DNA of 64,000 nt from Tenrec ecaudatus (GCF_050624435.1 NC_134541.1:99940805-100004804), one strand, 5' to 3'. Counted from the first letter of the stretch, positions 9,583 through 20,460 are shown. Notes: generated by a model not told the origin, from the sequence alone. Made by a program: numbers and translations.

Positions 9583-11083
9583 ATACAGTGCTACAGTTGT
9601 GCAACCTGCACAGCAGCCAATCTGGAAAAACAAATATTTAATGCTTGCTTGAATGAAATAGCGCACAACACTGATTGGCCACAGCATTTCCCAGGACAGG
9701 TCTGCTTGGTGGTGGCAGCTGGCCTCCCGCAGGGCGCCTGTCGCAGGTGAGACTCAAGCGACCCTGGCAGGACTTCTCAGGCAGAGATGGTGAACGTCCC
9801 ACTCCAGTTCCAGGCTCAGAAGCCAGCCTGTTTCTGGGGTCACCTTCAGGCCTTGCACATGACTGCTTTCAGAGTATAGGGCCTGGTTGGAAGAGGCCAT
9901 CGTGGAAGGAGCTGAGGGGTGGGGAGTGTTCTCTGGGCTGTGCAGGTGGAGCTAAGTCCCTAAGAGAAACTTAGCCCTTGACATGAGGGGTGGGGGTGGG
10001 GTGGTAGGACAAGGCCTGGGACCCTGCGATCTGGTTCAGTTTTGAGGATCTAGACAGGCCCCCATGTTGGGGAGGGAGAGGGCAGTTTCTCAGCTGTCAC
10101 CTGTGGGCATCAGAAGACAGAGGCCAGCCTCTTCTGGGCCTTCTGCCAGGTGCCTCCCACTGCAAGTCTTGGGGGCTTGGAGTAGGTGAGTCACTGAGGG
10201 GCAGTGAGTCTTTGGATCCAGGCTGAGGGTGGCACTCAGTCCTTTAGCTGGGGGACTCTCTGCCTTTTTTGGGGAACCAGGTGGCCCCACACGGCAGGAC
10301 TGTTTTGGGGGGTGTTCCCCAGTGAAGGCTCTGAGGTGCTGTGGGACACAAACCATTAGCCAAGTGGGTCTCCTGATCACTGAGGGGTGCAGGTGCAGCG
10401 GAAGGGCCCTGGTGCGGGATGCAGGGCGATGGGGAAGCACTCAAGGGGGCAGAGCCCAGGCAGCACAGACCACAGCCTGCATGGCAGGGGCAGGAACCCT
10501 TTGGCGCTGGGCTGGGTGGTGCACAGGGTGCACACGAGGCCGGCGGGTGGCCTGGGTCCTCTCCCCTCCCAGGGGCGAGGGGCTTCCCTGCAAGGCTGTC
10601 CTCTGCGCACTGAAACTGGTCCACAAGTTGGTCTTCCAGCCTTTCCTCTACCGGACTGTGTTCGGGGCTGTTCACCCCTCGGCGGCGGCCAGCTGGTGGG
10701 GACATTTCCATGATTGGGGTGGGGGGGCACGGAGGTCCTGGCCACGCTGTCTGCTGTCTGTCCCGGCCCCAAGCGATGCCCACGAATGGTTTCCCGGGGA
10801 GCGCGCAGGGAGAACGCGCTTCTGTGGGCTAGGCCTGGTCTCCCACTTGGGCAGGTCTTTCCTGAGGCCGACAGGGGGACCGACGTCCACGGGAGCGCCT
10901 GCGGCCCTCGCGGACCCCCCAGCTTGTGGCAAGCAGGGACACCCGATCTGTCCAGCTCTCAGGGCAGGGACCATGGGCGGCGGAGACTGGCCAGTTTAAT
11001 GGGGTGTCTTGTGACCAGCGGGGAGATGTGGTCTCGAGGGTCACCGGCGGTCCATGGGACCCGTGTCTGGGGCGCTGTTGAGG

Positions 11084-11213
11084 TCAGAGGTCGCCACTCT
11101 GGGGTTCTACGTTGCGTGTCTCCCTGGGGTGGCCTCGGGACAGCTTGGGGAAACGGGAGGCCACTTTGGGGCGACTGTTCTTGTTGAGTGGTTCTCCGGG
11201 AGGCGTGACGTCA
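11084..11213 (-). CDS. SNX29: SNX29 terminal coding exon
   Basis: This is the last coding segment of sorting nexin 29, a RUN- and PX-domain protein that binds phosphoinositide membranes and is thought to act in endosomal sorting. The minus strand has a strong acceptor: a CTGAC branch-point match at 11,240-11,244, a pyrimidine tract, then CAG at 11,214-11,216. The exon opens with the third base of a split codon (AT from the upstream exon plus T gives Ile). It then reads DVTPPGEPL, NKNSRPK, VASRFPKLSRG, HPRETRNVEPQSGDL and stops at TGA (11,084-11,086). The 43 residues follow the human C-terminus as I remember it, with a few substitutions and two extra residues (NKNSRP where human has NSRP). There is no domain here; this is the basic tail after the PX domain. 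Confidence 0.93.
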
Positions 11214-11244
11214 CTGCAAGACAGGGAGGATCTGATTATGTCAG

Positions 11245-12093
11245 CGCTCCAGGTTCACGGGCTACAGGTCAGGTGTGAGACCCCAGAGGAGTGGGGACCC
11301 ATGTTTCTAGGTAAATCCTCACCCCCACCCCCAGCTGTGTGTATGGACCCTGCTTTGGGGGTAAGAATGTTCCAGCTGTGATATTTGGTCCCGTGTTCTT
11401 TGGGGTGTTCCTAAGGGACAGGACACCTAGGGGCTTCTCAGAGTCGGATGGCCAGGGGACCGCCTGTGTAACAGCCTGGCACAGGAAGGGTGGTGGTGCG
11501 AGACTGACCTACCAAGAGGGTCTAGACTCGGCCAGACACAGGTCAAGGGCAACAGGGCTTCCCCCACAGCCCAGAGGGGGTGTCCCAGCGGCTACAACAG
11601 AAAATGCGGCCAGGGGTGGACGGTAGGGGTCCCCCTGGCCCAGCTGCTCTTTACTGGCCCCTGCTTGGCTGCCCTGGGGATCCTAGGATGGAAGGGACAC
11701 TGGACGCCTGTGCTTGTGGATACAGCAGGGTGTTGTGACTCAAAGGACAGACGTCTACAGGCCCCGCCTGCCCTTTCCAGCTTCCCGAAGCTGCTGCTGA
11801 CTTGGGTCTTCGAAAAAAGCATTTCCCAGGCTCGCGACAGACTCATGATGCTGTGGGTCTGAGACTGAAGTGCACGCCATCTGCCAAGGGCCTCTTCCTC
11901 CTCAGAAGGCAGAGTGAGGTCTGTGGAACAGAACCCTTCACTGGAGATGTGTGATGGCGGTGCTGCGGGGACACCGGCGGGATGCCCCACGGAGGCGGGT
12001 GGGCGCAGGGAGCAGCAGGCCTGCTGCAGCCCGGGGGGGGGGGGACCCTCGAGGCCTGCACCGCACAGCAAGTGTGATTCTCAACAACTCGCC
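11245..12093. other. SNX29 last intron, 3' end
   Basis: Unique intronic sequence. The only feature is a run of about 13 G at 12,032-12,043. The overlapping frames at 11,592-12,071 are non-coding in appearance. Confidence 0.5.
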
Positions 12094-12622
12094 TGTGGTG
12101 GTCACCTAATCTGGTGTCAATGTAAAGATTAAGAGTGCAGGGGTGGAGTCTAGGCTGTCAATCTGGAGACGGACAATGAGACTTGTGTGGGCATGACCTT
12201 CTAAGAATTCTGGGAAATCTGGTACTTCCTCCTTGGAGGCAGAAGACACCTCTCTCTCTCTCTGCTATTCCCTGGGAGACATTGCAGAAGACAAGGCACA
12301 TGGACGCAAACAGACCTCGGAAGCCGGTGAAGCCACAGAGAGACCCCTGCTAGCGCTGAGATGCTTACAACGCCACTGCACCCAAAGACTTCTACCCACT
12401 GGCCTGTGATCTCCATTCGGCATCATTGAATGTGTTTCATGAGTCTGAAAAGGACTTTATAGATTGGTATCAGACATATGGGCTAATATTGGATGTATGG
12501 ACTTGATCTGGACTAGGCTGGGATGTTTTCTCAATGTTCAATTGCTCTCGTATATAAATCTCTTTCTGATACACATATGTGCGTCCATGGATTTGTTTCT
12601 CTAGTCTACCCAGACTGACACA
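12094..12622 (+). mobile_element. ERVL-like solo LTR
   Basis: This 529 bp LTR starts tgtggtggtcacctaatctg and ends 'tttctctagtctacccagactgacaca'. Its layout is like MLT2-type LTRs: 'tgtcaa' near the start, a 'gtatataaatctctttct' promoter/poly(A)-like block near the end, and TG...CA borders. The flanks tcgcc and ccacc match at only three of five bases, so any duplication has decayed. No internal ERV sequence is attached. Confidence 0.75.
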
Positions 12623-12630
12623 CCACCCGA

Positions 12631-12822
12631 GCTCAGTGCCGTGGCCGTTGCCCAACGAGGGCCACCCTGTAGGCCAGGGCAGAAATGCCGTGTGCTTCTG
12701 AAACTGTAACTCTATGGGAGTAGAAAGTCCCCTCTTTCTCCCTGCCGTGCACCTGGTGGTTTTGAACCGCAGACCTTGCAGTTAGCAGCCCAACGCATAA
12801 CCAGCCACTCCACCAGGGCTCT
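12631..12822 (-). mobile_element. AfroSINE-type SINE
   Basis: A nearly full reverse copy. It contains 'aactctatgggagtagaaag', the inverted B box 'ggttttgaaccgcagacc', 'gttagcagcccaacgcataacc' and the head 'ccaccagggctct'. It sits eight bases after the LTR. Confidence 0.85.
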
Positions 12823-12971
12823 AGATAAAAGTGTGCTTGCAGTTACAAAGTTATTATACACTTAAAAGTATGCATTGTAATGAAAAAACAAGCAGACTAG
12901 GTCCTCCAGTCTCGCACACTGCACATTATCTTATTTTGAAGTAAAAAACAAATGGGGAAAATCCACCGAGC

Positions 12972-13017
12972 GGGCCAGATAAATGTCCTCAGCGGGCCGT
13001 AGCTTGAGGACGCCTGC
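12972..13017. mobile_element. Possible hAT transposon end
   Basis: The phrase 'gcgggccgtagcttgaggacgcctg' resembles the right terminus of Charlie-like hAT elements, which end in 'ttgaggacccctg'. The left end was not identified. Confidence 0.3.
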
Positions 13018-13094
13018 CTTATTGGAATCCTTACAGCACCTGAGGAGGCGGGGTGGGGTCTACTCCGTACATCTGGGCTACCTTGAATCGGAGG

Positions 13095-13280
13095 TTTGGG
13101 GTGAGTTTCACTGGGCAGAAGGCTCGCCTGCGTTCAATTCCTGGCCAGTGCCCCTCACACGCAGCCCACGCCTGTCTGAGGCAAGGAGGCCGCGTACCAC
13201 GGCACAAGTTCCGGGGAGCTTCCACACTAAGGCGGACCAGCAAAAGAGCCTGAGTTCTGAGAGTCACCAATGAAACTCCC
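13095..13280 (+). mobile_element. tRNA-derived SINE with RTE-like tail, truncated
   Basis: It has the B-box phrase 'gcgttcaattcc', then 'ccctcacacgcagcccacgcctgtctgaggc', then 'gagcttccacactaaggcggacca'. The copy at 28,035-28,320 shares this order. It ends early at 'ccaatgaaactcccc'. Confidence 0.6.
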
Positions 13281-13320
13281 CGTGCCTCTCAGCCTAACTG
13301 CCCGGACACAGAAGGCTCCC

Positions 13321-13470
13321 GCCCTCATGTCCATTCCGACCCCCGGTGACCAGACAGGGCGGTTAGACCTGCCCCATGGTTTCCAAGATGGCACTTCAGG
13401 GAGCTGCCTCGTCTCTCTCCCGCAGAGCAGCTGGTGGCTTTGAACGGCTGAAGCCGCAGTAACAGTCCAG
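13321..13470 (-). mobile_element. AfroSINE-type SINE
   Basis: The reversed body has 'tccattccgacccccggtgacc', 'tgccccatggtttccaagatgg' and 'cgcagagcagctggtggctttgaac'. The head is eroded. Confidence 0.75.
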
Positions 13471-13841
13471 TGTGTACCCCCTCAGGGCTTCTCCGAGACA
13501 TGTGGGTGGCAGCAAGCAGTGCTGTAAACACCCCCATGGCTGCATGCGGCAGCTACCACAGAGGAGACACAGCGGGGACAGGGGACTGTCAGAGAAGTGA
13601 GACCCGTGCCTCCAGGCAGCCACACTTGCAGAGCGGCCTGCTGCACGCAGAAGCACGCTGCCTGGTGGCCCTGACTCACAGCGACACGGAGTACAGTAGA
13701 ATGGACCCCTCTGACCTATCAGTGCTTGCCGCCCATCTCATGTCATCTGTGCCACCAGCATGGTGACAAGCCAAGACCGGGCTTTCCTCTTGTCTGGTTG
13801 AGCTTATGGGATCTAGGATGGTCCAGCCCACGAAAGATCAG

Positions 13842-13992
13842 ACAGGCTTCCAGTGAGTCGATTCTGGCTCATGCCCAGGGCACAGGGTGTGCCCTCTTGA
13901 AAGCAGATTGCCGGGCCTTTCTTCTGAGGTGCCTCTGGGTGAGTTCAAACTTATTGTGAGTAATTGAACGCTTAACTATTTGCAGCAACCAG
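13842..13992 (-). mobile_element. AfroSINE-type SINE, second subtype
   Basis: It contains 'cagattgccgggcctttcttctgaggtgcctctgggtgagttcaaac' and 'gaacgcttaactatttgcagcaaccag'. This is a body variant distinct from the 'agcggctggtgg' type. The copies at 33,520 and 43,750 share it. Confidence 0.7.
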
Positions 13993-16615
13993 AACCTCTA
14001 GTGCGGAATAAATGCTTGTTGGATGGGTGGACACATGGAGTGGGAGGAAGCAGGAAGAGGAGGAGAGTGGTGGGTGGGTGGACAGCAGAAGAACGGAGGC
14101 CTGTCTCTTCATGGTGCCCCTGCTCAAAGCCTGGTGTCTGTAGGTGGCCTTCGGGACCTGCCCTGGTGGAGACAGCTGCGCGGGTCCCTGGGGAGAAGCA
14201 GGCTAATCTAATCTCACCATATAGTATTTAGGTTCATTTTAATTCCTTTATTTTCATGTATTTTGAAAGCAATCTTAATCATTTATATTTAAAATTTCCT
14301 TTAATAAATGTACTCGCAGGGAAGGTAGCTGCTTAAACGTCTCTGTAATTTTCTCATCATGTTTTCTTAGTTCTCTAGTCAAAACAACAGCGCGGATCCC
14401 AGTGGGTCTGTGTATTCAGACGTAAGGGCCCTCTCCCCTGTGCTGTGCGACTGTTTATAATGACTGGTTCATCAATCTAGGGGGGTGGCCTGCACCTCTT
14501 TCCTGGTGGACTCGGGATGGGGGAGAAACGCCTCTGGTCCCATGTCCCACCATCCTCCCGCGCAGGTGGCGGGGGAGGACGGCTGTGCATGAACGTGTGG
14601 CTGAGTGACAGTGGCCAGGGGCTCCTGTCCTGTGCATCATGGTGTCACACAACTTTGGTCCTGAAAGTCACACTCAGGCCTCCCCCTGCACAGCCCACCC
14701 TCTGTCATCTAAACGTGACTGAGTCTCTTGACTCTTCCAGACAGTGCTCTAAGGTCATGCCCAGCCACCGAAGCCCGTGACAAGGAGTTCCTGGTGGCAT
14801 GTAGAAATAACTGAAACCCTTCCCTGGCCAGCTCCCTCCAACATGACAATGCCAAGGGCTGCCTGTGTGCCAAGGCAGCAAGATGCAACTTCAGAAGCCA
14901 GGTGCCCTTGGGCATCATGGGACGGGGCCTCCTGCCCCCAGAGAGACTAGGAATTGACCTGGGAGTTCCCTGAGGCCAGAGCCCTGGGGCTCCAGCAATG
15001 AGCCAGGTGCCGCCTGTAAGGGCCTCAGGAAATACTTTAAAATAAAGACAGGTCTCCCCCAGAAGGGCTGCAAGCCTTCCTGCCATGCTTGCATCTCCCT
15101 GGAACATGACCCCGCCCTCGCCACAAGCCAGGAGGGAGGTAACTGTGGGGAGAGGCCACGCAGGTGTGCAATGGAGCAGGCTGTGGACCATGACCTACAC
15201 CGGGGCTGCCAGGAGGCACTGCACACACTTGCCTCCCCTGAGTGGAGGGCGGAAGGCAGGGGCCACTGGGAGCAGAGCCGGTTCCGGGATTTTGACCAGT
15301 GTCCTGTGTATCTGCCGTTGCCTAACTTACTGCCTGAGCCACCCCATCCCCACCAGAGTTACTGGGATCAGGGAAGGGCAGAGGTCGGCAAGGTCGTCCT
15401 TTACAAGTGCAGGCAGCCAGTACATGTGTCTTTGGGGCCAGCGTGTCCAGGAAGTGGCTTCTCCCTATGAGCTAGCACACTCACCCTACTTGCTTGTGGG
15501 TGTGGCTGTGTTCCAGTAAAACTTCACTTACAAAACCCGAATCAGGCTCCAGGTTCAAGTCCCCGGTAGGCCACCTTGGGCTGGTGGTCTTTACCCTGCC
15601 CATTGCTTCGAGGTGGCAGGGTGGTGGTTCGAGCTGGTGGGTAGCCAGGCTTTGTTGGCCATCTGGATCATGGAGGAAACCTGCTGCTCAGCCGGTGCCA
15701 GGCTCCTGCCTTTCAAAAGTCTCTGCTGGCCAAGGTCCCCATCTCCTGCCTGACAGGAGCCCGAGAGGTTCCCTGGGGACATTCGGTCTTAGCAGGGTGG
15801 AGTTCTGCGCGGAGGACGAGGCCAGCGAGGCAGGTGCTGTGCGAAGGAGCAGCAGGGTGAGGGATGGTGCAGTCATGCATGCCGTAACTACCACCCGCTG
15901 TGTGCGCCGGGGGAAGTGGGACCCCCAAGGAGGTCATCCCGGTCCAGAGGGGCCCCAAGCCACTCACTGCACCAGAGTCCACGGGGGGGCTGGGGAGTAG
16001 GGCTACCGAGGGTCTGCCTCAGTAGCCCGGTGGTGGCAGGGGGATGCCCCCCGCTGTCTGCCCCTCACAGCTGGGCACACATGACAAGTGATTGGGCCCA
16101 TGCACAAAGGCAGCGCTGAAAACCAGCCCCAGCAGGGCTGCAGGCCGCTTTCAGGGGCAGGGTGCTGTCTCCTGGTGTGCGTGTCTCCGAGGGAGCTGCT
16201 GCTGGGACCCTGCCCGCTTGCTGGATTTCGACACCCCTTCCTACACCTCCTCCTCCAGACTCAGGCTGCTCCAAGTCCCATCACCTTTCCCACGGAAGGT
16301 CCTGGTGCTCTCCTGAGAGCTCACATGAACGGTGGCAGCTGGGGACTTTGGCTGTGTCACACCTAGCTCTGTGCCCCTGGACCAGGCCTACCTGTCTTGT
16401 CCCCATTGCAAAGGTGGGGAGATGGCTCCTCCTTAAAGGTCAGGCATAAGGTGGTGGGTGCTGAGTCATCCTCACACCGTACCCACCACCCTCAAATCCA
16501 CCCCAAGTCACAGCTGCCTTACAGGGCAGTGCAGAACTGTCGCCTCTGGGGAAGCGGACTGCATGTCTTTCTCCCTGAGGCTGTGGGTTCAATCCATTAC
16601 CCTTTCTGCTAGCGG
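13993..16615. other. SNX29 intron, unique stretch
   Basis: No exon is recognised in 2.6 kb. The block at 14,215-14,345 is much more AT-rich than its surroundings. The 168-residue frame at 15,494-16,000 lies in GC-rich DNA and has no family features. Confidence 0.5.
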
Positions 16616-16835
16616 GTGAGTGACTTTGACTAACCCCACTGAGCGATTGAACCACTAAATCCAGAGTGATCTGACCACTAAACTCACAGGGTACCTGAAC
16701 CACTAAATCCATGGAGTGACCTAATCACGAGACCCACTGAGTGACTGAACCACTAAACCCACTGAGTTACTGAGCCACTAAACCCACTGAGTTACCGAGT
16801 CACTAAACCCACTACACCTACTGTGACTGAGCTAA
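16616..16835. repeat. Minisatellite, about 25 bp unit
   Basis: Eight or so imperfect units share the phrase 'ccactaaaccca' preceded by 'ctgagt(t/g)act'. The three at 16,735-16,812 are the cleanest, and the left units have diverged. The array stops at the SINE that begins at 16,836. Confidence 0.85.
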
Positions 16836-16990
16836 GGCCGAGTCATGAGGACCCTACATCGGGTCTCTGAGGTTGCACACCTTTACCTGAAAGGCAGCCT
16901 CGTCTTCCTCCAGCAGAGTGGCTATTGGGTTTGAACCACGGACCTTGTGGTTAGTGGTCCAACATATACGTGATGGTGCCACCAGGGCTC
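16836..16990 (-). mobile_element. AfroSINE-type SINE
   Basis: It contains 'ccgagtcatgaggaccctac', 'attgggtttgaaccacggacc' (inverted B box), 'gtggttagtggtccaac' and the head 'gtgccaccagggctcc'. Confidence 0.85.
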
Positions 16991-19341
16991 CTGCTTTCAC
17001 CACTAGCAACTGCTTTAACATGTGATGCTGACAAACGGATCGCTGAGGAATCCCGGGAGAACACTTCTGTGGCATACAATTCCCACATAAACGTCCCATC
17101 GAGGGCCCTGGGAGGACATCGTGTCTCCAGAAAAGGGAGGGAGAAGTGTAGTGTCTCCACAGAACGAGAGGTCCTCAGCCCACCTTTGACTGCTCTCCCC
17201 CCCAGTCCTGCCCCTGGCTCACCGGGTCGCCCTCTGGGTGCAGTCAGGTGGCGGGGGTCTGTCCTAGCCTCTCCTGCCCTATGCTCTTGGGAAGCCCTGT
17301 GCCAGCCATCTGCGACTAGGTCTGAGTTTCAGCAACCGAACCTCCGCCAACATCTTTGCAGCTGTGCTGTGGCTCTGGAACGGGGCCAGTCTGGGGTCCA
17401 GGGCCTGCCATTGGCTCATGGTATCGACAGAGGGGAAACAGAGTCAGCCTGCTGGTAACCAGTGCTGGAAATGTGCCGTGGCTTGAGATCTGGTCCGTTT
17501 CAGACAATTTGCAGAAAAAACATATGTAATAGCCACCACCACCACCCTTTTACAGCAAAATCCCCTTTCAAATTTAAGAATGTTCTGATTTAGCAAGTTT
17601 GGTCAAACAACTATCTGGGCAAGCGGGGCCTTTTAGACAAGGGGTGGAGCCTGAGCGGTGGGGGAGGGGCAGGACCCTCCACGTGTGGAGCAGGCATCCT
17701 CTGTCCCACTGTGAAGCCCTCTGAGCCCTGGGACAGACCCGATCAGCAGTCTCGCCACTTGCCACTGAGTTGTGGGTACGTAGCTCACCTACCTTTTCAC
17801 TGATTTTTTTGGAATCAGCTTTGGGAGGTTTCAACCCCGCTGCTTCCTCTGGCAAGTAGTGCTTACAGAAATAATCTTAGAATTTCCCCCAATCAACCTG
17901 GAGTCTGCCTTTGGGTCAAACAGTGATGGGCATCAGACGTTTTCTGCCACCATCCGGCTGGCCTTGGCTGCTCCCTGCCCCCCTCTGCCGGGGCATGGTG
18001 AGAGCATTCCCTTAGGGACATCTCTTCCAAATATGAAGACAGTCCCTCCAGTGTCTACACCACTGCCAGGGAGAAAACGCTACGGCATAGAGCTTAGAAA
18101 GTCTCCCCAGTCAAACCCACTCCAACCCAAAGCCTCATGAATCCCACAGGCAATGTTTCTCAGTGAGATGGCCTAGCCAAGGATAGGCTGAAGATGCATC
18201 TAAATCAGGTGATGCCTGCCAGGGAGTGTAAGGCACCTCCCACTTCACTAGCCGTGACGAGCTGGGAGAGTAGACGGTTCCTCCACAGAAGCGTGATCCC
18301 AGGCTCAGGCGTGGAAGGCAGGACCTACAGGATGACAAGCTGCTTGCTCAAGAACCTGTCAGGGTGGTTGGCTTTGCTGACAGCAGACCCTATAGCATGA
18401 GCTCATGTCTGCCCACCCCCCATCTCTCCTATCAGGGTCCCCTTTCCCTACCTCTACAGTGGCCATAGTCAGGTCTGCCTCAGTCCAGATCTAGCAAATC
18501 CAGATAATCTGCCCTTGGGTCATCTGCCTTTGGGAAGATTCTGGTTGGCCCAGAACTTTTGCTAGAGTTGCCAGGAGATATGTGGCAGATAAGACTCTAC
18601 CCGTGGACTTCTGCTGTAGTTAGTGAGAAGGGGATCTGGTCTTCAGGGCCTGACTCTACTAGAGGACTGTAGCTGCCAGGAGCCATCTTTCCACCAGCCA
18701 GAGCCTGCTGGAGATGGACGCCATTGGAGTCCTGCTAATGACACTTGAACCTCTGGAGCCAGAAATTCCTGAAGCTGGCTCTATGCTGGACGCTACAGTC
18801 ACAGGAACTGATGAACTGTCCTTTCCAGCTCGAGTTGGGTTTACAAAGTTTGGCATGGCAGTCCCATGGCTCTTCTAGAGAGGTGGCCATTCCACATCTC
18901 TTATGTACCTAGATGACAGGGCTGCTATGAGATGGAATCAGGGCTTTCTTGGACGTGATTTTACAGCCAAGGAAATGGATTTTTGTACTCTGCCATAGAA
19001 GTCTGCAGGCCTCTCAGTCTGACTCTGGTCTCAGCCAGTCACTCGCTGTGGCCATTGGATGTTAGCCTGCAAACCCCAGCCAGAGCCTGAACAATATCTT
19101 TGTGTGTGTGTGTGTGGGGGGGGGCTTTGCCTGTTCTTGCTCTTGGCCACATGCCCAGTCAGGCCCCTGGGTCCTGGAGGAGTTGCTCCAGCCAGCCCAG
19201 TGGTGGCCATCCTAGACCAGTGCCAGCCAGCTGAGCCTCAACCACCCTCTGAGCCTCAGAGGGCACCATTTGTTGTGTGAGCTGCACATCCTGGCGGTTA
19301 TGCCACACCAGTGCATGGTGTCTGTCATATAGCATGCGCAT
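16991..19341. other. SNX29 intron, unique stretch
   Basis: No exon is found in 2.35 kb. The part from 18,420 to 19,060 reads like an old degraded element with pyrimidine-rich and 'ccagagcctg' repeats, but I cannot name it. Confidence 0.45.
19097..19126. repeat. (GT)n plus G-run
   Basis: About nine GT units are followed directly by ten G. Confidence 0.9.
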
Positions 19342-19522
19342 GGGCCCTGGTGGCACTGCGGGTTAGGTGTTAGATTGCTAACTACAAGGTCTCCAGCTCA
19401 AACTCCACAGCCCCTTCTCAGGAGGAAGATGAGGCGGACTGCTCCCGTAAAGATCTATGGTCTCAGAAGCCTATGTGGGGTCCCTGAGTCAGAATTGACT
19501 AGATGGCAGAAGGCGTGGGTTA
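19342..19522 (+). mobile_element. AfroSINE-type SINE
   Basis: It has the head 'gggccctggtggcactgcgg', 'gattgctaactacaagg', 'ggaggaagatgaggcgg', 'cagaagcctatgtggggtc' and 'gagtcagaattgactagatggcag'. It is full length and diverged. Confidence 0.85.
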
Positions 19523-19544
19523 TATCTCACAGCATCAACATGGT

Positions 19545-19890
19545 GACAAGTACCTTGTGGTACACCCACCCCGTGGTGCCATGGGAGCAAGACCTGGTGA
19601 TCTGCTCTCAGATGGTACACTCACCCAGTGATCTGCTCTCAGACGGTGCACTCACCCAGCGGTGCCACGGGATCAAGACCTAGTGATCTGGTCTCAGATG
19701 GTACACCCGCCCAGTGCTCTGCTCTCACAATGTACACACACCTTGCAGTGACATGGAATCAAGACCTGGTGATCCGCTCTCAGATGGTATATCTACCCAG
19801 CGGTGCCATGGGAGCAAGACCTGGTGACCTGTTCTCAGATGGTGCACCCACCCAGCGGTGCCATGAGCACGACCTGGTGACCTGTGCCCA
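19545..19890. repeat. SINE-derived minisatellite, about 55 bp unit
   Basis: Some six imperfect copies each have 'cagatggtaca', 'cacccagcggtgcca' and 'gagcaagacctggtgatctg'. The last phrase is a SINE body segment also seen at 62,410-62,430. A SINE 3' end follows at 19,890-19,975. The array therefore looks like internal amplification of one SINE. Some units are shortened, for example at 19,620 and 19,710. Confidence 0.8.
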
Positions 19891-19990
19891 TGAAGTTGAC
19901 AGCCTAGGCAACCCTCTGCCAGCCTTTTTGTCACATGGGGTCACCGTGAGTTGGAAATGACCCAAAGGCATGTAACAAAACCAACAACGT
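19891..19990 (+). mobile_element. SINE 3' end after the minisatellite
   Basis: The stretch 'gttgacagcctaggcaaccctctgcc' to 'gtcaccgtgagttggaaatgacc', followed by 'aacaaaaccaacaac', is the usual SINE end. It is the uncopied remainder of the SINE that gave rise to the array. Confidence 0.65.
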
Positions 19991-20046
19991 GGCAATGGAC
20001 AATGATGCATGATCCAGTGCAATATCCCTTCCCAGGTATCACCCTC

Positions 20047-20221
20047 AAAACCCACTGCCATCGAGTCCATGCAGACTCACAGTGACCCTATAGGACACGG
20101 GAGAACTGTCCCTGTGAGATTGAGTCTCATGGGAGCAGAAAGCCCCGTCTTTCGCCTGAGGCGTGGCTGGTGGTTGTGAACTGCAGTTCAGCACGTAGTG
20201 CTACCAAGCCTGCCGGGCTCC
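20047..20221 (-). mobile_element. AfroSINE-type SINE
   Basis: It has 'aacccactgccatcgagtcc', 'gactcacagtgaccctatagg', 'tctcatgggagcagaaagcc' and 'ggttgtgaactgcag'. It is the first of three SINEs placed head to tail in the same orientation. Confidence 0.85.
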
Positions 20222-20240
20222 CTGTCTCCCCTCAATAAAA

Positions 20241-20448
20241 ACAAAACCAAGCCTGTCGCCATGCAGTCGATTCCAACTCGTAACCGCCTGCAGGACAGTG
20301 CTGACCTGTCCCCAGAGGGTTGTCAAGGCTGTCAATCTTCATGCAAGCAGAGGGCCCCATCCTTCTCCCATGGGAGCGGCTGGAGGGTTTGAACCTCCCA
20401 CCTTTGGGCCAGCAGCCAGGAGTTTAACTACTGTGCCCCAGGACCCCT
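20241..20448 (-). mobile_element. AfroSINE-type SINE
   Basis: It has 'gcagtcgattccaactcgtaacc', 'gtccccagagggttgtcaagg', 'ggagggtttgaacctccc' and 'gtttaactactgtgccccagg'. It is the second of the trio. Confidence 0.8.
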
Positions 20449-20460
20449 ATCATCCCCTCC

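Larger units (their letters stand above)
7916..11083 (-). other. SNX29: SNX29 3' UTR (predicted extent)
   Basis: This is the untranslated tail that follows the SNX29 stop codon at 11,084-11,086. The end is inferred from two canonical polyadenylation signals on the minus strand. AATAAA at 8,060-8,065 is followed by AT-rich sequence. AATAAA at 7,941-7,946 is followed by GT-rich sequence (gtcttgggtttgggtc), a good downstream element. The 10,000-11,083 part is GC- and CpG-rich, so long chance frames occur there. The UTR is interrupted by an L1 in the opposite orientation (8,866-9,582). Removing it and one copy of its duplication leaves about 2.4 kb of ancestral UTR. Transcript ends have not been observed and an unseen UTR intron cannot be excluded. 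Confidence 0.6.

Noticed and set aside
10229-10999. 256-residue open frame on the plus strand, the longest in the window
   Set aside because: It lies antisense to the predicted SNX29 3' UTR in very GC-rich DNA where both strands are open in several frames. It has low-complexity composition, no domain and no splice context.
10380-11213. CpG island promoter at the SNX29 last exon
   Set aside because: The CpG-rich sequence covers the last exon and 3' UTR. No TATA, initiator or divergent first exon was recognised, so a promoter call is not supported.
15494-16000. 168-residue plus-strand frame
   Set aside because: A chance frame in GC-rich intron; no domain or codon pattern stands out.
16616-16835. 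CRISPR-like array appearance of spaced repeats
   Set aside because: Units are contiguous and imperfect with no unique spacers, and the genome is mammalian. It is a minisatellite.
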